Shown: positions 1 to 7,618 of the stretch, piece by piece | Position numbering within the stretch: position 1 is the first letter of the stretch | How the letters are laid out: each line of letters begins with the position of its first letter | Origin: Bryobacteraceae bacterium | GTDB lineage: Bacteria; Acidobacteriota; Terriglobia; Bryobacterales; Bryobacteraceae | Reading direction: 5' to 3' | NCBI GenBank assembly: GCA_029975915.1 | Contig: JARKOC010000177.1 | Coordinates: forward strand, 62,001-126,000 | DNA length: 64,000 nucleotides | The notes under the pieces: model-generated | Databases searched by the model: none | Told to the model about the DNA's origin: nothing | Seen by the model: only the letters and a program-made list of their open reading frames with translations | Position numbers and translations under genes: made by a program

Positions 1-242
1 TTCGGCCTTGCATCATCGTCAGCGCGTTCGAGGTTTCCTCCGCGGCTGGCAAACCAGGAGTCCAATTCACGTTTGAAGGCGTAGACTGAGCCCAGTTTGT
101 CGTGCTGCAGGCGCCGCACAGGCAAGGCTTCTTCCCGCTCCCAACGCTGCACAGTCCGGACACCGCGGTTCAGATAGGAAGCGATCTCCTTCCAGGAGTC
201 GAGGCGTTCACCCGGACGATCCTGAGCCGCGCCAGTCCCCAT
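1..242 (-). CDS. N-terminal part of an acidobacterial helix-turn-helix regulator (runs off the left edge)
   Basis: The reverse strand reads from an ATG at 242, preceded by a GGAGGG ribosome site, through 80 codons to the window edge without a stop. The residues include GERLDSWKEIASYLNRG and VRTVQRWEREEGLPVRRL, a DNA-binding head that I know from many acidobacterial proteins, where it is usually fused to TolB-like, TPR or adenylate-cyclase-like C-terminal regions. The output domain lies outside the window, so its regulatory target cannot be told. The coding frame is unambiguous from the motif; the full length is unknown. Confidence 0.85.
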   Translation of the reverse strand, partial: MGTGAAQDRPGERLDSWKEIASYLNRGVRTVQRWEREEALPVRRLQHDKLGSVYAFKRELDSWFASRGGNLERADDDARP

Positions 243-379
243 ACTGCCTCACCCTCCCTGCCTCGCCCGCGCCAGGGTACGCCATAGTGCGCCATCCGGC
301 CGTCTGCGGGCTTTGTCGCGCACTAATTTGGACGCTTCGGCGTCAACATCGATAGCGGAAACGCCGAAAGGACCCAAAC

Positions 380-814
380 GTGAAAAACCTGATGCAGAAA
401 TCAATGCTCCTGGCCGCGCTCGCAGTTGCCGGCCTGTTGACATTATCACCCCTCAGCGCCCAGTCGAGAGCCGTCAATTTCAATATCCCGTTCCAATTCT
501 ACGTCGGTGACACGACGCTGCCCGCCGGTCAATATGGGATTGCGTTCGACCACGCGTTCAACCGCATCCTGGTCTCGGCCACCAGCCTTGACGATGCCGT
601 ATGGATCCTCCCGCACCGGGTCTCGGGCAAAGGCCAGGATCTGCAGGCGGCCACCGTCACCCTGAAGTTCCACCGCTATGGCGATGCCTACTTCCTTCGT
701 GAAGTTTGGCGCAACGGCCGCGAGGAAGGGCTGTCCCTGCCTATGACAAAGACCGAGAAGCGCGCCGCCCGCGAGGGGAACTTCCGCCAGGTGGCCCTGA
801 TCCACCCGCGATAA
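380..814 (+). CDS. Small secreted hypothetical protein
   Basis: This 144-residue protein starts at GTG 380, eight bases after an AAAGGA site. Residues 1-27 form a signal peptide (basic start, hydrophobic stretch, cleavage near SAQS). The mature part begins with a beta-rich motif (VNFNIPFQFYVGDTTLPAGQY) that I associate with short acidobacterial exported proteins of unknown function. It stands alone and is followed by a strong hairpin terminator. No catalytic motif or cysteine is visible. A structural or envelope role is possible but not shown. Confidence 0.75.
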   Translation: MKNLMQKSMLLAALAVAGLLTLSPLSAQSRAVNFNIPFQFYVGDTTLPAGQYGIAFDHAFNRILVSATSLDDAVWILPHRVSGKGQDLQAATVTLKFHRYGDAYFLREVWRNGREEGLSLPMTKTEKRAAREGNFRQVALIHPR

Positions 815-858
815 GTTCCCCGTACTTCAGCGCGTCCGCGCTCGAGTAAGTCCTCCCA

Positions 859-911
859 GGCGCATGAGAGCCTCCGGGTTCGGACCCCGGTTGCCTCATG
901 CGCCCTTCTTT
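859..911 (+). terminator. Rho-independent-like terminator
   Basis: A perfect outer stem GGCGCATGAG (859-868) pairs with CTCATGCGCC (895-904). An inner CCGGG/CCCGG stem sits within it, and a short pyrimidine/T run (cttcttt) follows. It lies about 45 bases after the secreted protein gene and before the greA promoter, so it probably isolates the two units. Confidence 0.75.
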
Positions 912-933
912 CGCCCCGTCTGCCCTGTATAAT
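906..933 (+). promoter_or_regulatory. Candidate sigma-70 promoter of the greA-type gene
   Basis: A perfect TATAAT (928-933) is preceded at 16 bases by a weak -35 (TTCTTT, 906-911). The start codon is 26 bases downstream. The -10 is convincing and the -35 is poor. Confidence 0.5.
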
Positions 934-959
934 GTGCGGTTGGGAGACTCCCCCGCTCA

Positions 960-1430
960 ATGGACGATCTGAAGAAGAAGCTACAGGATGAAATCACGGC
1001 TCTCGAATACGAACTACGGAACGAGTTGCCCAAGGAGATCCTGAAAGCCAGAGCCCACGGCGACCTGCGTGAGAACGCCGAGTTTCATGCCGCCAAAGAG
1101 AGGCAGCGCTATGTGGACTCCCGCCTGTCGAGCCTCAAGAAACGCCTGGCTGATCTCTCTCTCGTGAACCTGGATAAGATTCCGCGTGACCGCGTGGGCC
1201 TGGGTTCGAGTGTGCTCGTCCTTGACGTAAAGAAGGACGAAGAGGTCAGGTATAAGATCGTCGCCAGCGAGGAGTCCGATGCGGCGAACAACATGATCTC
1301 CACATCATCACCGATCGGGCGGAGTTTGCTTGGCAAGAAAGTGGGAGATGAAGTGACTGTCGCCATTCCGGGCGGCACCCGCCAGTTTGAGGTCCTTGAA
1401 TTAACTACAATCCACGACTCGGCGGAGTAG
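960..1430 (+). CDS. greA: GreA/GreB-family transcription elongation factor
   Basis: This 156-residue protein has the length of GreA. Residues 1-75 form the coiled-coil finger, with the acidic tip in GDLRENAEF whose Asp and Glu coordinate the second metal ion in RNA polymerase and trigger cleavage of backtracked RNA. The C-terminal half is the FKBP-like domain, ending SSPIGRSLLGKKVGDEV, which is the GreA signature. It sits eight bases upstream of a phosphotransferase gene and probably shares its transcript. A GreA paralogue acting under stress is possible if another greA exists elsewhere. Confidence 0.9.
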   Translation: MDDLKKKLQDEITALEYELRNELPKEILKARAHGDLRENAEFHAAKERQRYVDSRLSSLKKRLADLSLVNLDKIPRDRVGLGSSVLVLDVKKDEEVRYKIVASEESDAANNMISTSSPIGRSLLGKKVGDEVTVAIPGGTRQFEVLELTTIHDSAE

Positions 1431-1437
1431 TAAGGCG

Positions 1438-2076
1438 ATGACTTTCACCAAGGCGATCGGCGTAGGCGCCGGAGCCATTATCAAGCTGATCGTCCGCGGC
1501 CTCGCCTTGGCCAAAATCCACCCGAACGCGCTGACATTCATTGGTTTGATGATTAATATCTGGGCCGCCGCCCTGCTGGCGCAGGGCCGGTTCTTGGCGG
1601 CCGGACTGGTCATTATCGGCGCAGGCATTTTCGATATGGTGGATGGCCGCGTGGCGCGCGCCACGGGCCAAGTGACCCGCTTCGGAGGATTCTTTGATTC
1701 GGTAATGGACCGGTACTCTGACCTTGCGCTTCTGATGGGTTTACTGGTGTACTACGCCAACATCGGGCGGAACTTTTACGTCGTCCTGACCGCTGTCGTC
1801 ATGACGGCGTCGGTGATGATCTCTTACACCCGGTCGCGTTCGGAGAATGCAATCCCTTCTTGCAAGGTGGGTTTTCTTGAACGGCCGGAGCGCATCGTAC
1901 TGCTGATCATCGGGGCGCTGTTTGACCGCATGGCACCTGTTCTCTGGGTGATCGCGGTGGTCGGCAACATCACTGTCATTCACCGGATGTGGCACACGTG
2001 GCTTGTGACAAAGGAAATGGACGCGCGCGAGGCCGGATCAGGCGCCGCTCTCAAGGATCACGTAGGCCAGTCCTAA
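1438..2076 (+). CDS. CDP-alcohol phosphatidyltransferase family membrane enzyme
   Basis: This 212-residue protein carries the complete family signature D-G-x2-A-R-x8-G-x3-D-x3-D (DGRVARATGQVTRFGGFFDS, then D) at about residues 65-90. That motif binds metal and the CDP-activated lipid and transfers the phosphatidyl group to an alcohol. About six hydrophobic helices surround it. The acceptor (inositol phosphate, glycerol phosphate or other) cannot be read from the sequence; pgsA proper is a different gene in this window at 9086. Its last 39 bases overlap the 3' end of acpS on the other strand. Confidence 0.85.
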   Translation: MTFTKAIGVGAGAIIKLIVRGLALAKIHPNALTFIGLMINIWAAALLAQGRFLAAGLVIIGAGIFDMVDGRVARATGQVTRFGGFFDSVMDRYSDLALLMGLLVYYANIGRNFYVVLTAVVMTASVMISYTRSRSENAIPSCKVGFLERPERIVLLIIGALFDRMAPVLWVIAVVGNITVIHRMWHTWLVTKEMDAREAGSGAALKDHVGQS

Positions 2077-2421
2077 CTGGGCCGTGTGGGTCAAGCTGAG
2101 TTGGATGTTGGTGACGCCCAACCGCGCAGCGAAATCCGCTGCGACGCCGTGCAGCAGCAACGTTGGCCTGCCCGACTGCAGATTCACCACCTCGAAGTCC
2201 TGCCACCTGACGCCCTTGCGCCAGCCTGTCCCAATCGCCTTCATCCCGGCCTCTTTCGCCGCGAAGCGGGCCGCGTAGCGTTCGTACTTGTTCGCCTTCC
2301 GTTCGACGTAGGCGATCTCACGCGCGGTATAGATGCGGTGTAGAAACTTGTCTCCAAACCGCTCCACGGATTCACGAATCCGGTCCACCTCGGCCAGGTC
2401 GACTCCAGTGCCAACGATCAT
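2038..2421 (-). CDS. acpS: Holo-[acyl-carrier-protein] synthase
   Basis: This 127-residue protein transfers 4'-phosphopantetheine from CoA to apo-ACP, which fatty-acid synthesis requires. Family motifs are in order: GTGVDLAEVDRI at residues 4-15 with the metal-binding Asp, then RFAAKEAGMKAIGTG near residue 55 with the second metal ligand Glu, and a C-terminal SLTHTAQLGLAYVI. The length fits AcpS. It is the last gene of a minus-strand run dtd-purU-acpS, 15 bases after purU. Confidence 0.95.
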   Translation of the reverse strand: MIVGTGVDLAEVDRIRESVERFGDKFLHRIYTAREIAYVERKANKYERYAARFAAKEAGMKAIGTGWRKGVRWQDFEVVNLQSGRPTLLLHGVAADFAARLGVTNIQLSLTHTAQLGLAYVILESGA

Positions 2422-2436
2422 GCGCGCGGCGCTCCT

Positions 2437-3315
2437 TTAATCGAAGATAACTGTCTTGTTCGAATAGGCCAGAATCCGGTGCTCGAGATGCCAGCGCACA
2501 GCGCGCGACAGCACCACCCGCTCGACGTCACGGCCCTGCCGGATCATGTCGGCCACACTGTCGCGGTGCGATACCCGGACCACGTCTTGCTCTATGATCG
2601 GCCCGTCGTCGAGAACTTCGGTGACGTAATGGCTGGTAGCCCCAATCAACTTGACGCCCCGGCCGTATGCGGCGTGATACGGGCGCGCCCCGCTGAATGC
2701 CGGCAGGAACGAATGGTGAACGTTGATGATCTTGTGCGGATACAAGGACACGAAATTCCCCGAAAGGACCTGCATGTAGCGGGCGAGAACCACGAGTCCA
2801 ACGTCCTCCTGCCTGAGAAGTTCCAATTGCCGCCGTTCGGCTTCGGCCTTATTCTCCGCCGTCACGGCGACCTTCTCGAAGCGGATCCCATGGAAGCGCG
2901 CCAGTGGCCCGGCTTCATCGTGGTTGCTGATGACCAGTTTGAGGCGGCCAGGGAGATCGCCTGTCGAGAAGCGTTCTAGCAGGTCGGACAGGCAATGCAA
3001 CTGTTTCGAGGCGAAGATGGCAACGTTCAGAGGCCGCTCCGAATACTCGACTCGCCATTGCATCTGGAAGCGCTCAGCCAGAGGCGTGAAGGCCTTGATG
3101 AACTGGCCCTCATCCAGCGAGAAGTCGGCAAGATCCCATTCGTTGCGCATGAAGAAGAGCCCAAGCGAGTCGTCGCGGTGCTGGTCGGAATGCAGAATAT
3201 TGGCGCCGTGCTCGTAAAGGAAGCCGGCGACCAGAGCGACCAGGCCCTTGGAGTCAGGGCAGTTGATCAGCAGAGCCGCCGACCGGCGGCCCGGCTGGAA
3301 GGAATCAGAACCCAT
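2437..3315 (-). CDS. purU: Formyltetrahydrofolate deformylase
   Basis: This 292-residue protein hydrolyses 10-formyl-THF to formate and THF, balancing one-carbon pools and feeding formate to purine synthesis. An N-terminal ACT domain (residues about 10-90, starting ALLINCPDSKGLVALV) precedes a formyltransferase domain with INVHHSFLPAFSGARPYHAA, whose His and the later Asp in LDDGPIIEQDV are catalytic. The length matches PurU. Five bases separate it from dtd upstream, so the genes are likely cotranscribed. Confidence 0.95.
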   Translation of the reverse strand: MGSDSFQPGRRSAALLINCPDSKGLVALVAGFLYEHGANILHSDQHRDDSLGLFFMRNEWDLADFSLDEGQFIKAFTPLAERFQMQWRVEYSERPLNVAIFASKQLHCLSDLLERFSTGDLPGRLKLVISNHDEAGPLARFHGIRFEKVAVTAENKAEAERRQLELLRQEDVGLVVLARYMQVLSGNFVSLYPHKIINVHHSFLPAFSGARPYHAAYGRGVKLIGATSHYVTEVLDDGPIIEQDVVRVSHRDSVADMIRQGRDVERVVLSRAVRWHLEHRILAYSNKTVIFD

Positions 3316-3320
3316 TCATG

Positions 3321-3782
3321 TTATGCTACCGTGCCTGCGGCGGCAGGCGTCTCGCAGAGCAGAGTGACGGGGCCTTCATTCACGAGGTGGACGCTCATCA
3401 TCGCTTGAAACACGCCTGTCTCGACGCGGAGTCCGCGCTGCCGTGCCCGATGAACAAAATACTCGTAAAGCAGGTTGGCGTCCTCAGGTGGAGCGGCATT
3501 GTCGAAGCTTGGGCGGCGTCCCTTCCTGGTATCGCCGTACAGAGTGAACTGCGAGACAACCAGCAAGGCGCCACCGGCCTGCTCAACGCTGAGGTTCATC
3601 TTGCCTTCGGGATCCGGGAAGATCCTCAAGCCCGCGATCTTGTCCACAAGCCAGTCGGCTGAGGCCGTAGTGTCGCCCTTGCCGACACCCAGAAGGATCA
3701 TGAGACCAAGGCCGATTTCGCCTTTGGTCTGACCATCCACCTCGACGCGCGCCTGCGACACGCGCTGAACCACTGCCCTCAT
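3321..3782 (-). CDS. dtd: D-aminoacyl-tRNA deacylase
   Basis: This 153-residue protein frees D-amino acids from mischarged tRNAs. It starts [17 protein letters not shown], contains the [17 protein letters not shown] motif at about residues 77-93 and the C-terminal NEGPVT cross-subunit motif that enforces D-selectivity. The length is normal for Dtd. It is the first gene of the minus-strand dtd-purU-acpS run. Confidence 0.95.
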   Translation of the reverse strand: MRAVVQRVSQARVEVDGQTKGEIGLGLMILLGVGKGDTTASADWLVDKIAGLRIFPDPEGKMNLSVEQAGGALLVVSQFTLYGDTRKGRRPSFDNAAPPEDANLLYEYFVHRARQRGLRVETGVFQAMMSVHLVNEGPVTLLCETPAAAGTVA

Positions 3783-3842
3783 TGCCCTGCCGTCACCTCG
3801 ATCTCGAATTCTGACCTACTGAATTTCCCTGGCTCGGCCGAT

Positions 3843-4130
3843 ATGACGATCATGATCTTCCGTCGAAAGCGGCGAGACACTTTGCCTGGCGGCTTCTTCC
3901 GATTCTCCCACGGCGGGCGAACCGTCCACGGACATGGGGACGGTGATTTCATTCGTTTGAGGGACGAGCACGGGGTGGAATGGCGAGGCGTCGCTGAGCG
4001 GCAAGACGATGGGACGATCAGATACCGCTTTCGGGACGGTGAAGATAATTATGCCTCGGGCGTCTCGGACGGCTACGGGATCATTCTCAGGGATGCCAAG
4101 GGTAACACCTGGCGCGGATTCATCGACTAG
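3843..4130 (+). CDS. Small hypothetical protein with two similar halves
   Basis: This 95-residue protein is not a family I recognise. It is basic at the N-terminus, Gly/Asp-rich and has no signal peptide, cysteine or membrane segment. Two stretches resemble each other: GDFIRLRDEHGVEWRGVAE (about 33-51) and GYGIILRDAKGNTWRGFID (77-95), suggesting a duplicated beta-hairpin unit. The competing reverse-strand frame shows no comparable pattern. It converges on the glycosyltransferase gene with a 4-base overlap. Function unknown. Confidence 0.55.
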   Translation: MTIMIFRRKRRDTLPGGFFRFSHGGRTVHGHGDGDFIRLRDEHGVEWRGVAERQDDGTIRYRFRDGEDNYASGVSDGYGIILRDAKGNTWRGFID

Positions 4131-5422
4131 GGACATTGATCACAGGATCCGCCTGCACCATTCAACCCGAGCAGAGCGCCGACACGCGCTGCGGAATGGC
4201 TGAATGGGTGTGCTGTGGCCCAAGCCACGGCGGCTTTGGAGAACTCGGCCCGCCGCGTTGGATTCTCCAGGAGGGCGATTGTCTCCAAAGCGAACCGGGC
4301 GGCGCTGCCAGGTCCAGTCGCCACGAGCACTCCCTGGCCGTTCCGCAGTATCTCGCTTGAGCCCGGCTGGTCGAAGGCGATCGCCGGCAGTCCTTGCGAG
4401 AGCGCTTCGGCTAAGGTGAGTCCGTAGCTCTCATGACGCGAGGGGAACGCATAAACCTGGGCGGCGCGGAACATGGCCATTTTGCGTGCGCCAACGACGT
4501 GGCCGGGGAAGTGAACCCGGATGCGCTTTAGCCGTGCGGCGAGGCGGTGAAGGAGGTCCATGTGGGCCCGCCCCCGCATGAAGGCCGGATCGCCGCAGAT
4601 CAGCAGGGTGGGTGGGTTGTCAATGAAGGCGCCTTGGCGTTCGCGTTGGATCAATCCTTCCAGAAGCAGATCCTGTCCTTTCTCTGGCGAAATGCGACTG
4701 AGGCAGAGGATGACCGGACTGTCGCGGTCCAATCCGGCTTGAGAGCGGACGTTTGCGAGTTCAGACTGGATTTCTGTCTCCGCCACGTTTTCTGTGCGTA
4801 CGCCCCATGGCACCACCTCGATACGATCATGCGGAATTGCCGGGTAGGCGTCGAGCAGGATCGATTTCATCCCTTCCGACGGGACCACGACCCGGTTGCT
4901 GTGCAGCAAGCTGTCGCGCTGACGCTCAAAGATGAGCTTAAGAATGGTGGGCGCGACGGGCGCCGCGGCGGGCCTCAGCCTTTGCCATGCCCGTGCCAGT
5001 GTGGCCGCCGAAACCCATCCTTTCAGATAGATAGAGGCGATGTAGTCGACCACGTCGACGTGATAGATGGTGACGATGTGGAAACCGGCGGCGGCGAGCC
5101 GGGCGAAATCAGGGGCTTCCGCTATGTCGTTAATCAGCACAGCGCAGGAAGATGGATCGCATTCGAGGATCCGCCGTGTCGCAGCCTTGCCGAAGTCGAG
5201 GCAAAACCGGGCGTAGGAGCGTTCATCGAAACTTGTGATGTCCCGGCCGGATGGAGCGGAGGCGCCAAGAATAGTTGGAGTGACGAGTTCGAGGCGATAA
5301 CGGGAGCGGCCGCGCCACTCTTCGCTCAGCCACTCTGAGATGGCCGCGCCTCCTCCGAGCGGGACGCCGAGACCGCCGAATCCGCCGTGGGCCGCAGTGT
5401 AGATGATCTTCTTGTCTGCCAT
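4127..5422 (-). CDS. GT4-type glycosyltransferase
   Basis: This 431-residue GT-B fold enzyme has a Gly-rich N-terminal acceptor domain (GGFGGLGVPLGGGAA near residue 13) and a C-terminal nucleotide-sugar domain with LCLSRISPEKGQDLLLEGL (about 240) and the retaining GT4 signature HESYGLTLAEALSQGLPAIA (about 345), whose Glu residues bind the donor sugar. It probably adds a sugar to a cell-surface glycan or lipid. Donor and acceptor cannot be told. It is followed downstream by the convergent 95-residue gene and preceded by two membrane-related genes on the same strand. Confidence 0.85.
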   Translation of the reverse strand: MADKKIIYTAAHGGFGGLGVPLGGGAAISEWLSEEWRGRSRYRLELVTPTILGASAPSGRDITSFDERSYARFCLDFGKAATRRILECDPSSCAVLINDIAEAPDFARLAAAGFHIVTIYHVDVVDYIASIYLKGWVSAATLARAWQRLRPAAAPVAPTILKLIFERQRDSLLHSNRVVVPSEGMKSILLDAYPAIPHDRIEVVPWGVRTENVAETEIQSELANVRSQAGLDRDSPVILCLSRISPEKGQDLLLEGLIQRERQGAFIDNPPTLLICGDPAFMRGRAHMDLLHRLAARLKRIRVHFPGHVVGARKMAMFRAAQVYAFPSRHESYGLTLAEALSQGLPAIAFDQPGSSEILRNGQGVLVATGPGSAARFALETIALLENPTRRAEFSKAAVAWATAHPFSHSAARVGALLGLNGAGGSCDQCP

Positions 5423-5435
5423 GCCCTGGACAGAA

Positions 5436-5963
5436 TCAAGAGCCCGCCACGACAGCGGAAGATGAGTCCATTTGGTGAAGCAACAGGATGTACCAAATGA
5501 AAAGAATCAGGAACGGCAGATGCGGAATGGTGCGGGCGCTCTCTTCGACATCGAGCTGGGCTCCGTGCTTCAGGAATCCTTTGTTGTGGAAGCGCAGAAC
5601 GGGCTGGCCGTGGCTGTCAGTTACAATCCACTCACTGGCCCACATGTTCGCCGACCGGAGGTGATACTGCTCGCCGCTCTCGAATTGAACCAGACCTTTC
5701 ATGGCTGTCCAGTTGGGGTGATAGGTGGCGATTTCACGTTCCTCGCCGAGAGGGCGCGCTCCGACCGATGAAGTGAACACACCTTTGCGCTTGAATGACC
5801 AGGCAGACGAGGCGGTGTGGGCTTCAGCAAGAGTGCCAAGGGTCTTGACGAAGTGGATCTCCGCCAGAACAGAGTCGCTGGACATCAACTGATGTTTGCG
5901 GCCGAAAGCCGACTCCTGGCGCCATTCGAGACCCGAGAGTTGTCGATTATCGAAAGGGATCAT
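5436..5963 (-). CDS. Hypothetical protein with one C-terminal membrane segment
   Basis: This 175-residue protein starts at ATG 5963 after a clear AAAGGAG site. The body is soluble and beta-rich, with Trp/His-rich stretches (GEEREIATYHPNWTAMKG). A hydrophobic segment around residues 146-163 (LPFLILFIWYILLLHQ) probably anchors the C-terminus. The sequence of short strands loosely suggests a tubby/LURP-like barrel, but I cannot support that firmly. It lies between the glycosyltransferase and the mscS gene on the same strand, 27 bases after the latter. Function unknown. Confidence 0.65.
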   Translation of the reverse strand: MIPFDNRQLSGLEWRQESAFGRKHQLMSSDSVLAEIHFVKTLGTLAEAHTASSAWSFKRKGVFTSSVGARPLGEEREIATYHPNWTAMKGLVQFESGEQYHLRSANMWASEWIVTDSHGQPVLRFHNKGFLKHGAQLDVEESARTIPHLPFLILFIWYILLLHQMDSSSAVVAGS

Positions 5964-5990
5964 TACGGCTCCTTTCCTGATCCGCAGGTT

Positions 5991-6893
5991 TCAAACCTGA
6001 TCTTCGAGTTCCGGCACGGGGTTGTCCCTCTGAAAGTAACTTATCGCGCGCTGGGCGGTGGCGATGTGGACGCCAGCAGCTTCGGCGGCCAGTTTGAGCC
6101 GCCGATTGAATTCGCGCGAAACCAGCCACTGGCTTCCAGGCGTCGTCTTGATCCGGGCTTTAATCACGGCGCCCTGTTCGGTGAACTTGTCGAGGCCGGC
6201 AATTTCGATCGATTCGAGAATTACGGGAGAGAAGTCGGGATCCTGTTCCAGCGACTCCCCCGTCTGGCGCATCAGATCAATCATGCGCGAGGGATCCTGA
6301 CCAAGGTCGGATGGGATGTCAAAAACCGCGTAAGAGTACGTCAAAGTCTGGTTCGAGAATGCGGTGATGGAGCCGTTGGATATGACGTGGAGTGTTCCGT
6401 CGTAGGATCGCAGCGAAATTGTGCGCAGGGAGATCTTCTCAACCGAACCGGTGAATTCGCCGATTCTGATGACGTCGTTGATGCGGATCTGGCCCTCTGT
6501 GATTAGGAAAAAGCCGCTGATCCAGTCTTTCAGAAGGCTTTGGGCAGCGAAGCCGACGGCGATGCCGGCAACGCCAGCGCCCGCCAGCAACGGCTTGACG
6601 TCGAACTTGAACTGTTCAAGAGCAAGGATGACCGCCAGCATCCAGATCAAGGCGAGGAGGATTCGCCGGACCAGGGTAATTATCGTCGTAGTCTGTTTCT
6701 CTACTTCGATTTGATCGCGGCCGCCGCGCTCACGAATGAGATTGGCTGTGTAACGTGAGAATCGGCGGGCGCCCCAGACAACAAGCAGGCTCAGGATGGC
6801 CGCGCCGCCGAGATAGACCGAGGCGTCAATGGCGCGCTCGGCCCAGATTTCGACATTGCGGATTTGAGCAACGATGAGAGCAACTGGCATCAT
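5991..6893 (-). CDS. mscS: Small-conductance mechanosensitive channel, MscS family
   Basis: This 300-residue protein has two N-terminal helices (about 15-45 and 65-90), then the pore helix region AGAGVAGIAVGFAAQSLLKD (about 100-119), typical of MscS TM3 with its Ala/Gly knobs. The beta domain follows, with GEFTGSVEKISLRT, and a mixed C-terminal domain. It would open under membrane tension and release solutes on osmotic downshock. It starts with tandem ATGs at 6893, divergent from hfq. Confidence 0.9.
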   Translation of the reverse strand: MMPVALIVAQIRNVEIWAERAIDASVYLGGAAILSLLVVWGARRFSRYTANLIRERGGRDQIEVEKQTTTIITLVRRILLALIWMLAVILALEQFKFDVKPLLAGAGVAGIAVGFAAQSLLKDWISGFFLITEGQIRINDVIRIGEFTGSVEKISLRTISLRSYDGTLHVISNGSITAFSNQTLTYSYAVFDIPSDLGQDPSRMIDLMRQTGESLEQDPDFSPVILESIEIAGLDKFTEQGAVIKARIKTTPGSQWLVSREFNRRLKLAAEAAGVHIATAQRAISYFQRDNPVPELEDQV

Positions 6894-7273
6894 CTACATC
6901 GTAGCTGCCTGAAAGGTCTCGCCGGCAGTGTGTTGTGGCTGGGCTCGGACGTGTTCGAGAAAGTGGCCTCGCAAGCTGGTGCATGCCGGCCGGCTCGCAT
7001 CAAGGGTAAGCCCAAACAGGGCCAGACCAGGAGCGATGTCAGGCAGGGAAACGGCCGGGGATGGCAGACGTGCCAGGGAGCCGGGCAATGGTACGCCTTC
7101 ATCGGAGGCAAGTGGTACGGCGCTGGCAAATGCTGGGAGTTGCCTCGGGATTCCGCCGGGATTACACTCTTGAATGCGTATTCACCAATGCGGTAGAGGA
7201 TGTGTGCCTCCAACCGGGCGGGAAACGCGATCGAGGAGTGTAGTAACAATCAGGGTAAGGAGGGGCAAAAACA
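6894..7273. other. 380-base spacer between divergent mscS and hfq, no gene supported
   Basis: Short open frames on both strands have no ribosome site, family motif or convincing composition. A single Trp-rich patch in one plus frame (QWYAFIGGKWYGAGKCWE, near 7085-7140) is the only protein-like stretch and is too isolated to call. The region must hold the promoters of hfq and mscS. In many bacteria miaA precedes hfq; it is not here. Confidence 0.5.
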
Positions 7274-7609
7274 ATGGACGAACTCAGAAGAGCCCCGGCA
7301 GGACCGCGCAGACCTGGCACTGAAAAGGCTGCGCAGAACATCCAGGAAGCGTTCCTCAACACAGCGCGCAAGGAAAAGACCTTCCTCACTATTTACCTGA
7401 TGAGCGGAGTGAAGCTGTCGGGTAGGATTAAAAGCTTCGACAAGTACTCGGTGATACTCGAGACCAACAATCAGGAACAGCTGATTTTTAAGCATGCCAT
7501 CTCCACGGTTGTGGTCTCCAAGCCTATGCACAACAATTTAGGTGCGGCGCATTCGGCGTCGGCTGGAGCCTCGCCGGTGCCGGGGCCACCCGAATACACG
7601 GAGGGTTAG
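7274..7609 (+). CDS. hfq: RNA chaperone Hfq
   Basis: This 111-residue protein contains the full Sm-like core: [20 protein letters not shown], then [20 protein letters not shown] and the Sm2 motif FKHAIST with the RNA-binding KHA. It would form a hexamer that pairs small RNAs with mRNAs. It has a 20-residue N-terminal extension rich in Arg/Pro and a Pro/Ser-rich tail, longer than the minimal protein. An AAGGAGG site precedes ATG 7274. hflX follows nine bases downstream, the conserved hfq-hflX order. Confidence 0.95.
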   Translation: MDELRRAPAGPRRPGTEKAAQNIQEAFLNTARKEKTFLTIYLMSGVKLSGRIKSFDKYSVILETNNQEQLIFKHAISTVVVSKPMHNNLGAAHSASAGASPVPGPPEYTEG

Positions 7610-7618
7610 GCGCTCGGA

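Noticed and set aside
6864..7249. Several short ORFs between mscS and hfq
   Set aside because: No ribosome site, no family pattern, conflicting frames; one Trp-rich patch alone is not enough.
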